Positions 1-8,345 of a stretch of 64,000 nucleotides of DNA are shown in pieces (the stretch's first letter is position 1; each line of letters opens with the position of its first letter). The position numbers were made by a program, and so were the translations under genes. The DNA lies in contig CBFIJK010000006.1 of the NCBI GenBank assembly GCA_965662745.1, positions 26,971 to 90,970 on the forward strand, in the 5' to 3' direction. A model generated the notes under the pieces. It saw only the letters and a list, made by a program, of their open reading frames with translations, ran no database searches and was not told the origin of the DNA. Source of the DNA: Anianibacter sp965662745. Lineage in GTDB: Bacteria > Pseudomonadota > Alphaproteobacteria > Rhodobacterales > Rhodobacteraceae.

Positions 1-340
1 ACCAAGGGCGCGCGGCCAGTGAATCCCCCGATCTGGGTAATCGGACCCTCGGTCCAGAAATCGCGGCGCAGGATATACGCGACCTGCTGATCGTTGCGGC
101 CAACGTAGGCGAAGAGATGCCGCCAAGGCCAAAGCCCTGCCCCGGCACCACCAGTTCCTCGATCTGCAAAGGCGCGCCCTTGACGATGAGCGCGCGAATG
201 CCCGGCTGCATGAGATCCAAGAATGCCTGTTGGTAGCCCTCAAGCCGATCCGAATGGCGCGGGCGCGGCGCTGTCGCCTTGCCGCAAAAGCAAAGAGCGG
301 GCAGCAGGCACATGATCGGGAAATACAGGTTCGGCGATGG
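1..340 (-). pseudogene. Degraded glycosyltransferase-61-like gene remnant (partial)
   Basis: Minus-strand translation from about 340 down to about 110 gives protein-like sequence with NLYFPIMCLLP, RLEGYQQAFLDL and VVPGQGFGLGG. This resembles the NLYHW and VPRQGFG regions of DUF563/family 61 glycosyltransferases. From about 110 to 1 the better protein (HLFAYVGRND, ILRRDFWTEGPI, IGGFTGRAP) lies in a different minus frame, so a frameshift or a junction of two gene pieces lies near 110. The part that should hold the N-terminus is occupied by the methyltransferase on the other strand. It reads as decayed, although the gene continues past the window edge. The family call rests on short motifs only. 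Confidence 0.35.
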
Positions 341-376
341 CGACATCGCCGCGATAACTATGGCTATGATGGGAAG

Positions 377-1015
377 ATGCTGGACATCTTCACCGGCAAC
401 ACCGGGCCGGTCGTGCACAAATGGCATCACTACACCCGGCTTTATGACCGCTATCTTGGCCAATTCCGGAACACCGATTTCAAGTTCCTCGAGCTTGGCG
501 TCGCCAAGGGCGGATTTATGCAGATCTGGCGCAAATTCTTCGGCAAGAAGGCCACGATCTTCGGCATCGACATCGACCCAGAGTGCGCCCAGTTCGACGG
601 CAAGGCGGGCCAGGTTCGGATCGGCAGCCAGGACGATCCCGAGTTCCTGAAGGATGTGGTCGCAGAAATGGGCGGCGTCGACGCCATCCTCGATGACGGC
701 TCGCACCACATGGATCACGTCCACAAGAGCCTTGAGGTGCTGTTCCCGATGCTGTCCGCGCCCGGTGTCTACATGATCGAGGACCTGCACACCGCCTATT
801 GGCCCGATTACGGTGGTGGTCCACGGTCGGCGAACAACTTCTTCCATACGGTCGGCGGGCTGATGCACGACATGCACCACTGGTATTACAACGGCAAACC
901 GCACCACGAGGCGACCAAGGGCTGGGTCAGCGGGCTGCATGTGCATGACAGCGTCGTCGTTCTGGAAAAGCGCGAAGTGCCACGCCCGGTGCATTCGCGG
1001 GTGGGGTCGGTATAA
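377..1015 (+). CDS. Class I SAM-dependent methyltransferase
   Basis: A 212-residue cytosolic methyltransferase of the Rossmann type. The N-terminus LDIFTGNTGPVVHKW is followed by the SAM-binding segment FLELGVAKGGFMQIW, the acidic strand end IFGIDIDPEC and DDGSHHMDH. This layout occurs in sugar O-methyltransferase and cephalosporin-hydroxylase-like proteins. An upstream in-frame start at 230 would add about 49 arginine-rich residues lying over the glycosyltransferase remnant, so the ATG at 377 is preferred. It sits before a sulfotransferase in the same direction, which suggests modification of a glycan or secondary product. Substrate unknown. Confidence 0.7.
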   Translation: MLDIFTGNTGPVVHKWHHYTRLYDRYLGQFRNTDFKFLELGVAKGGFMQIWRKFFGKKATIFGIDIDPECAQFDGKAGQVRIGSQDDPEFLKDVVAEMGGVDAILDDGSHHMDHVHKSLEVLFPMLSAPGVYMIEDLHTAYWPDYGGGPRSANNFFHTVGGLMHDMHHWYYNGKPHHEATKGWVSGLHVHDSVVVLEKREVPRPVHSRVGSV

Positions 1016-1124
1016 GGCTCGACGCCCTGGGCTCGAATAGCGCAAATGGCGAAAGGCCCTTAACTCTCGGCGTTGCCGTGCAAGGCTGCTATCCTGAACT
1101 TGGCTCGACCCACAGGAGGCACGG

Positions 1125-2000
1125 ATGACACCCCGAAAGCTCTACCTTGGCCCCCTGACCGACAATCGGCGCTGGGACAGGGTGACCATCCGCCCCGATG
1201 ACGTGATCGTCGCTACGCCACCGAAATGCGGCACCACCTGGATGCAGACGATCATTGCGCTGCTGTTTTCCGGCGACCCCGAGGTCGAGACAGAACTGTC
1301 GGTGAAAATGCCATGGGTCGACATCCGCTTGCGGGAGATGGAGGAGGTCGCGAAACGGCTGGAATCGATGCCTCACCGCCGCAGCATGAAGAGCCATACG
1401 CCGATGGACGGGCTGCCAATGGGCGGAAAGGCGCAGTATTTCTGCGTGTTCCGCCACCCTCTCGACGCGCATTTTTCGTATCGCAAACATGTACGGAACA
1501 TTCCGCTCCGCTGGTTCGACATGTGGTATCCCGAGGACGATCCGGACGGCATCACCTTCCGGCGTTTTCTGGATGGCGGCCCCGAGGGGTTCGATACCGA
1601 CGCGATGCCGCTTGCACATATCCTGCGTCACTATGAGGCCGCACGCGCCGCTGTGGGCCGTCCAAACGTGACGCTCTTTCACTATGCCAACATGACCCGC
1701 GATCTGGCGGGCACTTTCGCGCGAGTGGCCGATCTGCTGAACATCTCGCACCCGACCGAGGTCATGGATGCGTTGGTTCAGGCGGCACGCTTCGACAACA
1801 TGAAATCCAACGCAGAGCGCTTTGCGCCCTCGGGCGGCAAGGGCTTCATGAAATCAGATTCAGACTTTTTCCACAGCGGCACGAGCGGCAAATGGCAGGG
1901 CAAGCTGACGGATGAGGAGCTGGCAGCCTATGACGCGATGATGGACGCGCATCTGACCCCCGAAGATCGCGCTTGGCTGGAATACGGATCACCCGCATAG
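1125..2000 (+). CDS. Sulfotransferase family 1 domain protein
   Basis: A 291-residue PAPS-dependent sulfotransferase of the cytosolic type, transferring sulfate to a hydroxyl or amine acceptor. The 5'-phosphosulfate loop is TPPKCGTTWMQT (about residues 29-40), the 3'-phosphate segment is VFRHPLDAHFSYRK (about 109-122), and the C-terminal SGTSGKWQGKLTDEE matches the family's RxGxxGDWK region. Full length for the family. A GGAGG motif lies just upstream of the ATG. Acceptor unknown; the neighbouring methyltransferase suggests a tailoring role on a surface or secondary metabolite. Confidence 0.85.
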   Translation: MTPRKLYLGPLTDNRRWDRVTIRPDDVIVATPPKCGTTWMQTIIALLFSGDPEVETELSVKMPWVDIRLREMEEVAKRLESMPHRRSMKSHTPMDGLPMGGKAQYFCVFRHPLDAHFSYRKHVRNIPLRWFDMWYPEDDPDGITFRRFLDGGPEGFDTDAMPLAHILRHYEAARAAVGRPNVTLFHYANMTRDLAGTFARVADLLNISHPTEVMDALVQAARFDNMKSNAERFAPSGGKGFMKSDSDFFHSGTSGKWQGKLTDEELAAYDAMMDAHLTPEDRAWLEYGSPA

Positions 2001-2008
2001 CCAAGACG

Positions 2009-2036
2009 AAAAAAAGGGGCCCAAAGGCCCCTTTTC
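2009..2036. terminator. Bidirectional intrinsic terminator between sulfotransferase and metK
   Basis: A GC-rich stem (GGGGCC / GGCCCC) is flanked by A-run and T-run arms, so it can terminate both the plus-strand sulfotransferase and the minus-strand metK, whose stop is at 2054. Confidence 0.85.
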
Positions 2037-2053
2037 AATCCAGTCAACCGAGA

Positions 2054-3232
2054 TCAGATCGCGCTCTTCAATGCGTCCACAAGGTCGGTGCGTTCCCACG
2101 AAAAACCGCCATCGGCATCGGGGGCGCGGCCGAAGTGGCCATACGCCGCCGTACGCGCAAAGATCGGCTTGTTCATCCCCAGATGCTCGCGGATGCCGCG
2201 CGGGGTGAGGTCGATCACCTTGCGGATCGCGTTCTCGATCGCCGCAGGCTCAATTTCACCGGTTCCGTGCGTGTCGGCATAGATCGCAAGCGGACGCGCG
2301 ACGCCGATGGCATAGGCCAGCTGGATCGTGCATTTCGTCGCCATGCCCGCAGCAACGACATTCTTGGCGAGATAACGCGCGACATAAGCCGCCGAACGGT
2401 CGACCTTGGTCGGGTCCTTGCCGGAAAACGCACCGCCGCCATGTGGGGCAGCGCCACCATAGGTATCGACGATGATCTTGCGCCCCGTCAGGCCCGCGTC
2501 GCCATCAGGGCCGCCAATCACGAAGGTGCCGGTGGGGTTCACGTGCCATTCGGTCGCTTCGCTGATCCAGCCCGAAGGCAGGACTTCGCGGATGTAAGGT
2601 TCCACGATGGCGCGGATGTCGTCCGAGGTCTGGTCGGCGCTTTCATGCTGCGTCGACAGAACGATATTCTCGACATGGACCGGCTTGCCGTCCTCGTAGC
2701 GTAGCGAGAGCTGCGACTTGGCATCGGGGCGTAGTGTGGGTTCCTGACCCGATTTGCGCACTTCGGCCAGACGGCGCAGGATCGCGTGGCTGTAGTGGAT
2801 CGGGGCGGGCATAAGCTCGGGCGTCTCGTCGACGGCAAAGCCGAACATGATGCCCTGATCGCCTGCGCCTTCTTCACCGCGCTCGCCTGTCACGCCCTGG
2901 GCGATATGGGCGGATTGTTCGTGCAGGTGGTTCTGGATCTCGCAGGTGTTCCAGTGGAACTTGTCCTGCTCGTAGCCGATATCCTTGATGCATTCGCGCG
3001 CGATATCCGGGACACGTCCCATGAAATCCTTGAGCTTGGCCTGGTCGGTCAAGCCAACCTCTCCGCCGATCACCACAAGGTTGGTTGTCGCGAAGGTTTC
3101 GCACGCCACGCGCGCCAGCGGATCCTCGGCGAGGAACGCGTCGAGAATGGCGTCGGAAATGCGGTCGCACACCTTGTCGGGATGACCTTCGGAGACGGAT
3201 TCCGAAGTGAAAATATAGTTCTTACGGGACAT
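2054..3232 (-). CDS. metK: S-adenosylmethionine synthetase
   Basis: Makes SAM from methionine and ATP in the cytosol. The 392 residues carry the family hallmarks: SEGHPDKVCDRISD at the N-terminus, GAGDQGIMFG (about residues 120-129) and the phosphate-binding GGGAFSGKDPTKVDRS (about 266-281). Length is normal. The gene has its own leader, which folds as a SAM/SAH riboswitch that includes the Shine-Dalgarno region, so translation is expected to drop when SAM is plentiful. Downstream is a bidirectional terminator. Confidence 0.98.
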   Translation of the reverse strand: MSRKNYIFTSESVSEGHPDKVCDRISDAILDAFLAEDPLARVACETFATTNLVVIGGEVGLTDQAKLKDFMGRVPDIARECIKDIGYEQDKFHWNTCEIQNHLHEQSAHIAQGVTGERGEEGAGDQGIMFGFAVDETPELMPAPIHYSHAILRRLAEVRKSGQEPTLRPDAKSQLSLRYEDGKPVHVENIVLSTQHESADQTSDDIRAIVEPYIREVLPSGWISEATEWHVNPTGTFVIGGPDGDAGLTGRKIIVDTYGGAAPHGGGAFSGKDPTKVDRSAAYVARYLAKNVVAAGMATKCTIQLAYAIGVARPLAIYADTHGTGEIEPAAIENAIRKVIDLTPRGIREHLGMNKPIFARTAAYGHFGRAPDADGGFSWERTDLVDALKSAI

Positions 3233-3237
3233 GAAAG

Positions 3238-3282
3238 TGCTCCATTAAGGGTCAATCCGCCACGCCAGGAAGCCGTTGTGGC
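3238..3282 (-). promoter_or_regulatory. SAM/SAH riboswitch in metK leader
   Basis: Read on the minus strand, the leader shows a GCCAC stem strand (3282-3278), the core ACAACGGCUUCCUGGCGUGG, the closing GUGGC (3263-3259) and then AAUGGAGCA (about 3246-3238) six bases before the metK ATG. This matches the SAM/SAH class: a hairpin whose loop pairs with the downstream GGAG-containing segment as a pseudoknot, hiding the ribosome-binding site when ligand is bound. The position immediately upstream of metK is the one known for this class in Rhodobacterales. Confidence 0.9.
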
Positions 3283-3320
3283 AGTCAGATGATAGGCCCT
3301 AGGCCCGCGCCTGGTAAAAA

Positions 3321-4865
3321 TCAATCACTGTTGCGCAACCCGCGCAGAAAAAGGCCAAGGGCGGCGAGAAGCAGCAACAGCGCCATCGGCCCGTCGCCCG
3401 TTGCCGCGTAAAGCGTGGGGGCCAGCGGCGCAGGAACGGTGACGTCGATCATGCCCGCCTCATCCAGCGGGATGCGCGCGATCACCCGGCCCTTTGGCCC
3501 GATAACGGCTGAGACGCCCGTGTTGGCCACCCGCACAACGGGAAGCCCCTGTTCCACCGCCCGCAACCGCGCCTGCGCGAGGTGTTGATAGGGGCCCGAG
3601 ATATGGCCGAACCATGCGTCATTGGTGATCTGCACGATCGCCTCGGCGCGCACGTCGACCCGGTGGATGTCTTGCGGGAACACCGCCTCATAGCAGATCA
3701 GCGGCAGGATCCGCCCCAACGGCCCGCCGTCGATCAGCCGCAGGCCAGAACCGAAAGAATACCCATATCCCGCATCGGCGGTGAAGATATCGAGGCCGAT
3801 GGTCGTCAGAAGCCACGGCGCGGGGACATATTCGCCGAACGGTACAAGGTGCACCTTGTCATAGACGTCCCCGACCCGGCCTTCGGGGTCCATCGAAACG
3901 AGACTGTTGAAATAGCGCCCCGCTTCCCACCTCTGCATCCCAAGGATCACCGGCGCATCCGTGACACTGGCGATGCGGTTCAGCACCGGCTGCGCATCGT
4001 TGAGGAAATAGGGCAGCGCAGTTTCAGGCCAGACGACGATATCGGGGGTGCCGGGCGCGCCGGTCAAATCAAGATATCTGCGCAGGTGCTCTTCGGCCAG
4101 GTCCTGATCCCATTTGATATCCTGCGGGATATTGGGCTGGACAAGACGCGCGGTCGGGCGGCCTTCGGTGATCGGCTTTGCCGCCCCCAGCAGCATTCCA
4201 GCGCCATAGAGGGCGACAGCGATAGCGGCGACACCCATGAGGTCTCGACGCCGGGGCCAGAGTGCGACGCTGGCAGCGGCAAGTGCAATGGTCAGGAAGG
4301 TCAGGCCGTGGGCGCCGACGAAGGCGGCAAGCTGCATGGGCGGCCAGCCGATCCATGCGTGGCCGATCAGCGCCCAGGGGAAACCCGTCAGCATGTACGA
4401 CCGAAGCATTTCGGCAATCGTCAGCGTGACGATAAGTGATGCGGCGCGCCACACGACCGATGGACGCCCGAACCGGTGTGCCAGCCCGAATGCCGCGCCC
4501 CAGAACAGCGCCAAGCCCGCCGACAGGAACACAAGCGCAAATGGCGCCATCCACCCGTGGCGGGCGATATCGACGAGGAAGGGCTCGACGATCCAGCTGA
4601 GTGTCAGGGTGAAATAACCGGTCCCCGCAGCCCAGCCGAGCCATGCAGCGCGGCGCATCGTCGGCGCGCGCGTCAGCATGATTGTCAGCAGGCCAAGGCC
4701 CAGCAGCGTGAAGACAGGGATCGACACCGGCGCCTGCCCCAGCCCCGACATCGCGCCCAAGCCAGCGGCGACACCCAAGCCGCGCCAGCCGACCGCGATG
4801 CCGAACCTGTCAGCTGCTGGCAGGGACACGGACACGCAGACGCTTGATCCGTCGGGGGTCGGCAT
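3321..4865 (-). CDS. lnt: Apolipoprotein N-acyltransferase
   Basis: Inner-membrane enzyme that adds the third acyl chain to the N-terminal cysteine of lipoproteins. The N-terminal half (about residues 25-225) is a string of hydrophobic segments. The C-terminal half is a nitrilase domain with the expected Glu (WPETALPYF), Lys (YDKVHLVPFGEYVP) and Cys (LICYEAVFP). Length of 514 residues is typical. The ATG at 4865 lies inside the end of corC (overlap 56 bases); GTG codons at codons 11 and 13 are alternative starts with a smaller overlap, so the exact start is uncertain. Probably co-transcribed with corC, ybeY and phoH. Confidence 0.95.
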   Translation of the reverse strand: MPTPDGSSVCVSVSLPAADRFGIAVGWRGLGVAAGLGAMSGLGQAPVSIPVFTLLGLGLLTIMLTRAPTMRRAAWLGWAAGTGYFTLTLSWIVEPFLVDIARHGWMAPFALVFLSAGLALFWGAAFGLAHRFGRPSVVWRAASLIVTLTIAEMLRSYMLTGFPWALIGHAWIGWPPMQLAAFVGAHGLTFLTIALAAASVALWPRRRDLMGVAAIAVALYGAGMLLGAAKPITEGRPTARLVQPNIPQDIKWDQDLAEEHLRRYLDLTGAPGTPDIVVWPETALPYFLNDAQPVLNRIASVTDAPVILGMQRWEAGRYFNSLVSMDPEGRVGDVYDKVHLVPFGEYVPAPWLLTTIGLDIFTADAGYGYSFGSGLRLIDGGPLGRILPLICYEAVFPQDIHRVDVRAEAIVQITNDAWFGHISGPYQHLAQARLRAVEQGLPVVRVANTGVSAVIGPKGRVIARIPLDEAGMIDVTVPAPLAPTLYAATGDGPMALLLLLAALGLFLRGLRNSD

Positions 4866-5727
4866 CGACCACTTCGAACTCGACCCCGTTGGGATGGGGG
4901 ATCACCTCTCCACGCGCGGGCACGCGCCCCGCCAGCATGAAGACAAGACCGCCCAGCGTGTCGATCTCTTCCTCTTCCTCGGCCTCGAGCAGGTCGAGCC
5001 CGGTTTCGGACTGGAATTCATCAATCGGCGTCTTCGCGAGCGCAAGGAAGGATCCGGATTTCTCGACCGTGAAAAATCGATCTTCCTCGGTGTCGTGTTC
5101 ATCCTCGATTTCGCCCACGACCTGTTCGATCAGATCCTCGATGGTCACAAGGCCGTCCACGCCGCCATATTCGTCGATCACAAGCGCCATATGCATCCGC
5201 TGGCTTTGCATCTTTTGCAGCAGCACCCCGATGGGCATCGAGGGCGGCGCGTAAAGCAGCGGACGCAGCATCTTGCGCAGCGAAAACCGGCCGCCTTCGC
5301 CGTTAAAGCCGTAGGACAGCGCGAAATCCTTGAGGTGCACCATGCCGGTGGGGCTGTCGAGCGTGCCCTTGTAGACCGGCAGACGCGTCATGCCGCTTTC
5401 GCGGAACACGCCGACCAGCGCATCCTTGCGGATATCCTGCGGGACCGCGACAATTTCCGCCTTGGGCGTCGCCACATCTTCAACCCGCATCCGGCGCAGG
5501 TTCGACAGGCCGAGCGCCAGCCCATTGCCGTAGATCTTGTCATCGGAATCCTGTGGCTCTTCATCCGGGGTATCGGAATCGCCGCCGCCGAACGCATCCG
5601 TAAGCCAAGTGAAAAGGCCCTTCTTCTGGCCGTGATCCGCACCCGTTTCGTGGCCCGTCTCGTGATCTGTCTTCTGATGCTGCGCGCCACGCGCCGCTTC
5701 AGACGATCCGTCTTCGCTGTCGCCCAT
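4810..5727 (-). CDS. corC: HlyC/CorC-family CBS-domain protein
   Basis: A 305-residue soluble protein: a charged, low-complexity N-terminus rich in His, Glu and Asp (about 1-60), a pair of CBS domains (about 75-200, with VEDVATPKAEIVAV and DEYGGVDGLVTIEDLIEQVVGEI), and a C-terminal CorC/HlyC domain (about 210-300, LGGLVFMLAGRVPARGEVI). It lacks the DUF21 membrane domain, as is usual for the copy beside ybeY. The family is linked to magnesium/cobalt efflux or membrane integrity; older 'hemolysin' labels are not supported by anything here. It lies between ybeY and lnt with short spacing. Confidence 0.9.
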   Translation of the reverse strand: MGDSEDGSSEAARGAQHQKTDHETGHETGADHGQKKGLFTWLTDAFGGGDSDTPDEEPQDSDDKIYGNGLALGLSNLRRMRVEDVATPKAEIVAVPQDIRKDALVGVFRESGMTRLPVYKGTLDSPTGMVHLKDFALSYGFNGEGGRFSLRKMLRPLLYAPPSMPIGVLLQKMQSQRMHMALVIDEYGGVDGLVTIEDLIEQVVGEIEDEHDTEEDRFFTVEKSGSFLALAKTPIDEFQSETGLDLLEAEEEEEIDTLGGLVFMLAGRVPARGEVIPHPNGVEFEVVDADPRRIKRLRVRVPASS

Positions 5728-5742
5728 CTTTCCTTTTCCGTT

Positions 5743-6255
5743 TCACACCGCCCGTTGGGCCTGTTCCGAATATGGGTCCGGAACGCCAAGGGTGGCAAGT
5801 ATTTCAACCTCGAGCCGTTCCATCAGGGCGGCATCAAGGTCTGTTTCGTGGTCATATCCCAGAAGATGCAAGGTTCCATGAACGATCAGATGCGTCACAT
5901 GGTCTTTCATCATTTTTCCCGCATCTGCGGCCTCGCGGGCGCAGGTTTCATAGGCGATCGCGATATCGCCAAGCTCGGGATCGCCCATAGCTTCGGGCAA
6001 TTCGGGGCGCGCGCCGTCGGTTTCGGCGCTGCGTTCTTCTGACGGCCAGCTGAGAACGTTCGTGGGCAGGGATTTGCCCCGGAATTCGGCGTTCAGCGTC
6101 GCGATCCGCGCATCATCACAGGCGAGCAGGCTGATCGCCCACGCCTCGGGCGCAAGGCCCAGATGCGAGAGAGCAGCCGCAGCCGCCGTCTCGGCCAATA
6201 CCTCGAGATCCAGCTGCGCCCAGTTGTCCTCTTCTATGATCGTTTCGACCGTCAT
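5743..6255 (-). CDS. ybeY: Endoribonuclease YbeY (16S rRNA 3'-end maturation)
   Basis: A 170-residue metal-dependent ribonuclease acting in 16S rRNA maturation and ribosome quality control. The UPF0054 zinc signature HGTLHLLGYDH is at about residues 123-133, with three metal-binding histidines, preceded by LLACDDARIATLNAEFRGK and TNVLSWPS. It ends 15 bases before corC; the interrupted kinase-like gene and phoH lie upstream, the usual order in this family of bacteria. Confidence 0.95.
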   Translation of the reverse strand: MTVETIIEEDNWAQLDLEVLAETAAAAALSHLGLAPEAWAISLLACDDARIATLNAEFRGKSLPTNVLSWPSEERSAETDGARPELPEAMGDPELGDIAIAYETCAREAADAGKMMKDHVTHLIVHGTLHLLGYDHETDLDAALMERLEVEILATLGVPDPYSEQAQRAV

Positions 6256-6304
6256 GCCGCGCTACCTAATGCGCGCGGGCGGTCCTTGAAAGGTGCGGGT
6301 GCTT

Positions 6305-6883
6305 TCATTCGGCAGGTTCCCGCACGTCGAAGAAGCCTGAGGGGCCGTCGCGCGCCGTCCAGGCAGACAAAAGAGTGTCTGAGTTTTCGACCGGGTCGCA
6401 TGCACCATCCAGCACGAGGTCATAGGACAATCCGTCATGAATTATCTCATGATCCCGCACCGCACTGCCCCGCGCGCGGTTGCTGCGGGCAGCTTCCCGC
6501 TCGACGAGGAGTTTTGGGTCGATTTGAAGCCCGACAAAGAACACATCCCTGTCCTCCAAAGCTCTTGCAAGCGAAGTATGCCAGCCCGGCGTGTCGAGCA
6601 TGTGCTCCACGGTGAGGTTGTTCCCCTCGCCAAGCTACGCCACCAGCCCGGTGTGAAAGTCCGAAAATGATTTCGCCCGATGCGCCTTCCAGTCGAAATC
6701 CCCGGCCCCGAAGCGATCCATCGGCAGCGCACCGGTATCGCGCAGCAGGTCAAACGACACGCACCAGAATGGCAGCGGGGCGCGCGCCTGAACACTGCGG
6801 GCAAGCGTGGATTTTCCGGCACTAGACGCGCCGTGCAGGAAGATCAGGCAGCCGGGTTCATGCGGGCGGGGTGTCGGCGTCAT
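6305..6883 (-). pseudogene. Chloramphenicol phosphotransferase-like kinase interrupted by an in-frame TAG
   Basis: The reading frame encodes a P-loop kinase similar to the chloramphenicol phosphotransferase (CPT) family: Walker A LHGASSAGKSTLAR, then CVSFDLLRDTG, FSDFHTGLVA, and after a TAG at 6635-6637 the same frame continues with LGEGNNLTVEHML, RDVFFVGLQIDP, EREAARSNRARG and VHD-like VRDHEIIHDGLSYDLVLD. Both halves are in one frame, so this is a nonsense change and not a frameshift. It is either a young pseudogene, a sequencing error or, least likely, readthrough. The start at 6883 overlaps the end of phoH by 26 bases, which suggests it was once part of the operon. Confidence 0.75.
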
Positions 6884-7874
6884 AAGCCTCGATGATCTTG
6901 GCCACGAGGTGATGGCGCACGACGTCTTTCGCGGTGAAGTAGTTGAACGAGATATCTCGGATATTGCCCAGAAGGCGTTCGGCATCCGCCAGTCCCGAGG
7001 ACACGCCGCGCGGCAGGTCGACCTGCGTTCGGTCGCCGGTGATGACCATTCGGCTGCCCTCGCCCAAACGGGTGAGGAACATCTTCATCTGCATGGTCGT
7101 GGCGTTCTGCGCTTCGTCCAGCACAACGAAGGCATTCGACAGCGTCCGCCCGCGCATGAAAGCCAAAGGCGCGATCTCGATCTTCTTTTCTTCGCGCAGC
7201 TTGGCGACCTGTTTGCCCGGCAGGAAATCATTCAGCGCGTCGTAAAGCGGCTGCATGTAGGGATCGACCTTTTCTTCCTGCGTGCCGGGCAGAAAGCCAA
7301 GCCGCTCGCCCGCCTCAACCGCAGGGCGGCAGAGGATGATCTTGTCGACATGCCCTTCGATAAACATCGACACACCTACGGCGACGGCCAAATAGGTCTT
7401 GCCGGTGCCCGCAGGCCCAATGCCGAAAGCCATCTCATGCTGAAAGAGGTTCGTCACATAGGCCTTCTGCGCCGCCGTCCTCGGCTCGACCGTCTTCTTG
7501 CGCGTACGCACCTCGACACGGCCACCCTTGAACATCTCGATCTGATCGCCGGCGCGGGTGCCGGTCCCGTCGGCCGAGCCGCCCATGCGGATTTCACCGT
7601 CGATCTCGCCCGGATCGATGCTGCGGCCCTGTTCCAGCTTGCGGTAAAGGCCCGAAAGAACCCCTGCGGCGCGCGCGCGGGCGTCGGCATCACCGATGAT
7701 CGCAAGAAGATTGCCGCGCCGGTGGATATGCACCTCTAGTTTCTGCTCGATCTGGGCGATGTTGCGGTCGTATTCGCCGCACAGGTCAATCAGAAGCCGG
7801 TTGTCCGAAAACTCGATCAGCGTTTCGGGATCGGTCTCCGCCGCGGGGGGCGGGGTCACGGTGCTAAGGGCCAA
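6858..7874 (-). CDS. phoH: PhoH-family ATPase
   Basis: A 338-residue cytosolic P-loop ATPase. It has an N-terminal KH-like region (about 25-100, with LEVHIHRRGNLLAIIGD), Walker A GPAGTGKTYLAVAVG (about 153-167), Walker B VVLDEAQNATTMQM and the sensor-like RMVITGDRTQVDLP. Full length. PhoH next to ybeY is one of the best conserved pairs in bacteria and is thought to act in RNA metabolism; the exact reaction is not settled. First complete gene of the phoH-ybeY-corC-lnt run. Confidence 0.95.
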   Translation of the reverse strand: MALSTVTPPPAAETDPETLIEFSDNRLLIDLCGEYDRNIAQIEQKLEVHIHRRGNLLAIIGDADARARAAGVLSGLYRKLEQGRSIDPGEIDGEIRMGGSADGTGTRAGDQIEMFKGGRVEVRTRKKTVEPRTAAQKAYVTNLFQHEMAFGIGPAGTGKTYLAVAVGVSMFIEGHVDKIILCRPAVEAGERLGFLPGTQEEKVDPYMQPLYDALNDFLPGKQVAKLREEKKIEIAPLAFMRGRTLSNAFVVLDEAQNATTMQMKMFLTRLGEGSRMVITGDRTQVDLPRGVSSGLADAERLLGNIRDISFNYFTAKDVVRHHLVAKIIEAYDADTPPA

Positions 7875-7967
7875 CGAGGTCTCCTTGAGGATAGGTCACA
7901 GTCGAAGGGTGGCGCGGGACGCGTGGCTGTGCAAGCCATTGCGCGGGAATGTCATCAGGCTTTAACG

Positions 7968-8000
7968 CAAAAGGCCGCGGTGGAGGTTCCACCGCGGCCC
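7968..8000 (-). terminator. Intrinsic terminator after the small lipoprotein gene
   Basis: An 11-bp perfect stem (GGCCGCGGTGG / CCACCGCGGCC) with a five-base loop is followed on the minus strand by TTTT. It lies 34 bases past the stop at 8034 and separates the envelope genes from phoH. Confidence 0.8.
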
Positions 8001-8033
8001 AAACTGTTGCTGGCGTGTTCAAGACCCGCGCGA

Positions 8034-8333
8034 TCAGATGGGATCGCCGATGCCCGAGCCGGACTTGAACGGTCCAATGGCGGTATTCGGCGGGGCGGCG
8101 CCAGAGCAGACCGGCTTGCCATATTTGTCGAGACGCTGGGACAGGTAGCCCTCGATCCCGTCGTCGATGATCCAGTGATCGCAGCCATTCGGGTCGATCC
8201 AGATACCGGCCTTGAGCTGGCTGAGATGCTTGGAGTCGAACCCGCGGTCCACGGTCTTGTCGGTCTTGTTGTCCACGCAACCCGCCAGCGTGGCAGCGGC
8301 GGCGAGAAGGCTGAGGCCCTTGATGAGTTTCAT
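8034..8333 (-). CDS. Small lipoprotein with GCDHW motif
   Basis: A 99-residue exported lipoprotein: signal peptide MKLIKGLSLLAAAATLAGC with lipobox LAGC, so Cys19 should be lipidated. The mature part has WIDPNGCDHWIIDDGIEGYL followed by GKPVC. The same block (WVDPDGCEHWVMDDGWEGYM, then GIPVC) occurs in the OmpA-domain protein encoded just upstream, so the two are partial paralogues. Function unknown; envelope location is inferred. Probably co-transcribed with 8346-8912 (12 bases apart). Confidence 0.75.
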   Translation of the reverse strand: MKLIKGLSLLAAAATLAGCVDNKTDKTVDRGFDSKHLSQLKAGIWIDPNGCDHWIIDDGIEGYLSQRLDKYGKPVCSGAAPPNTAIGPFKSGSGIGDPI

Positions 8334-8345
8334 TCGACGATCCCC

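Noticed and set aside
4678..6042. Long plus-strand frame of 454 codons
   Set aside because: Lies opposite lnt, corC and ybeY, all with clear motifs; Arg/His/Gln-rich composition is typical of an antisense shadow in GC-rich DNA.
6305..6985. Frameshift in the CPT-like gene
   Set aside because: Both halves are in the same frame; the break is a single TAG.
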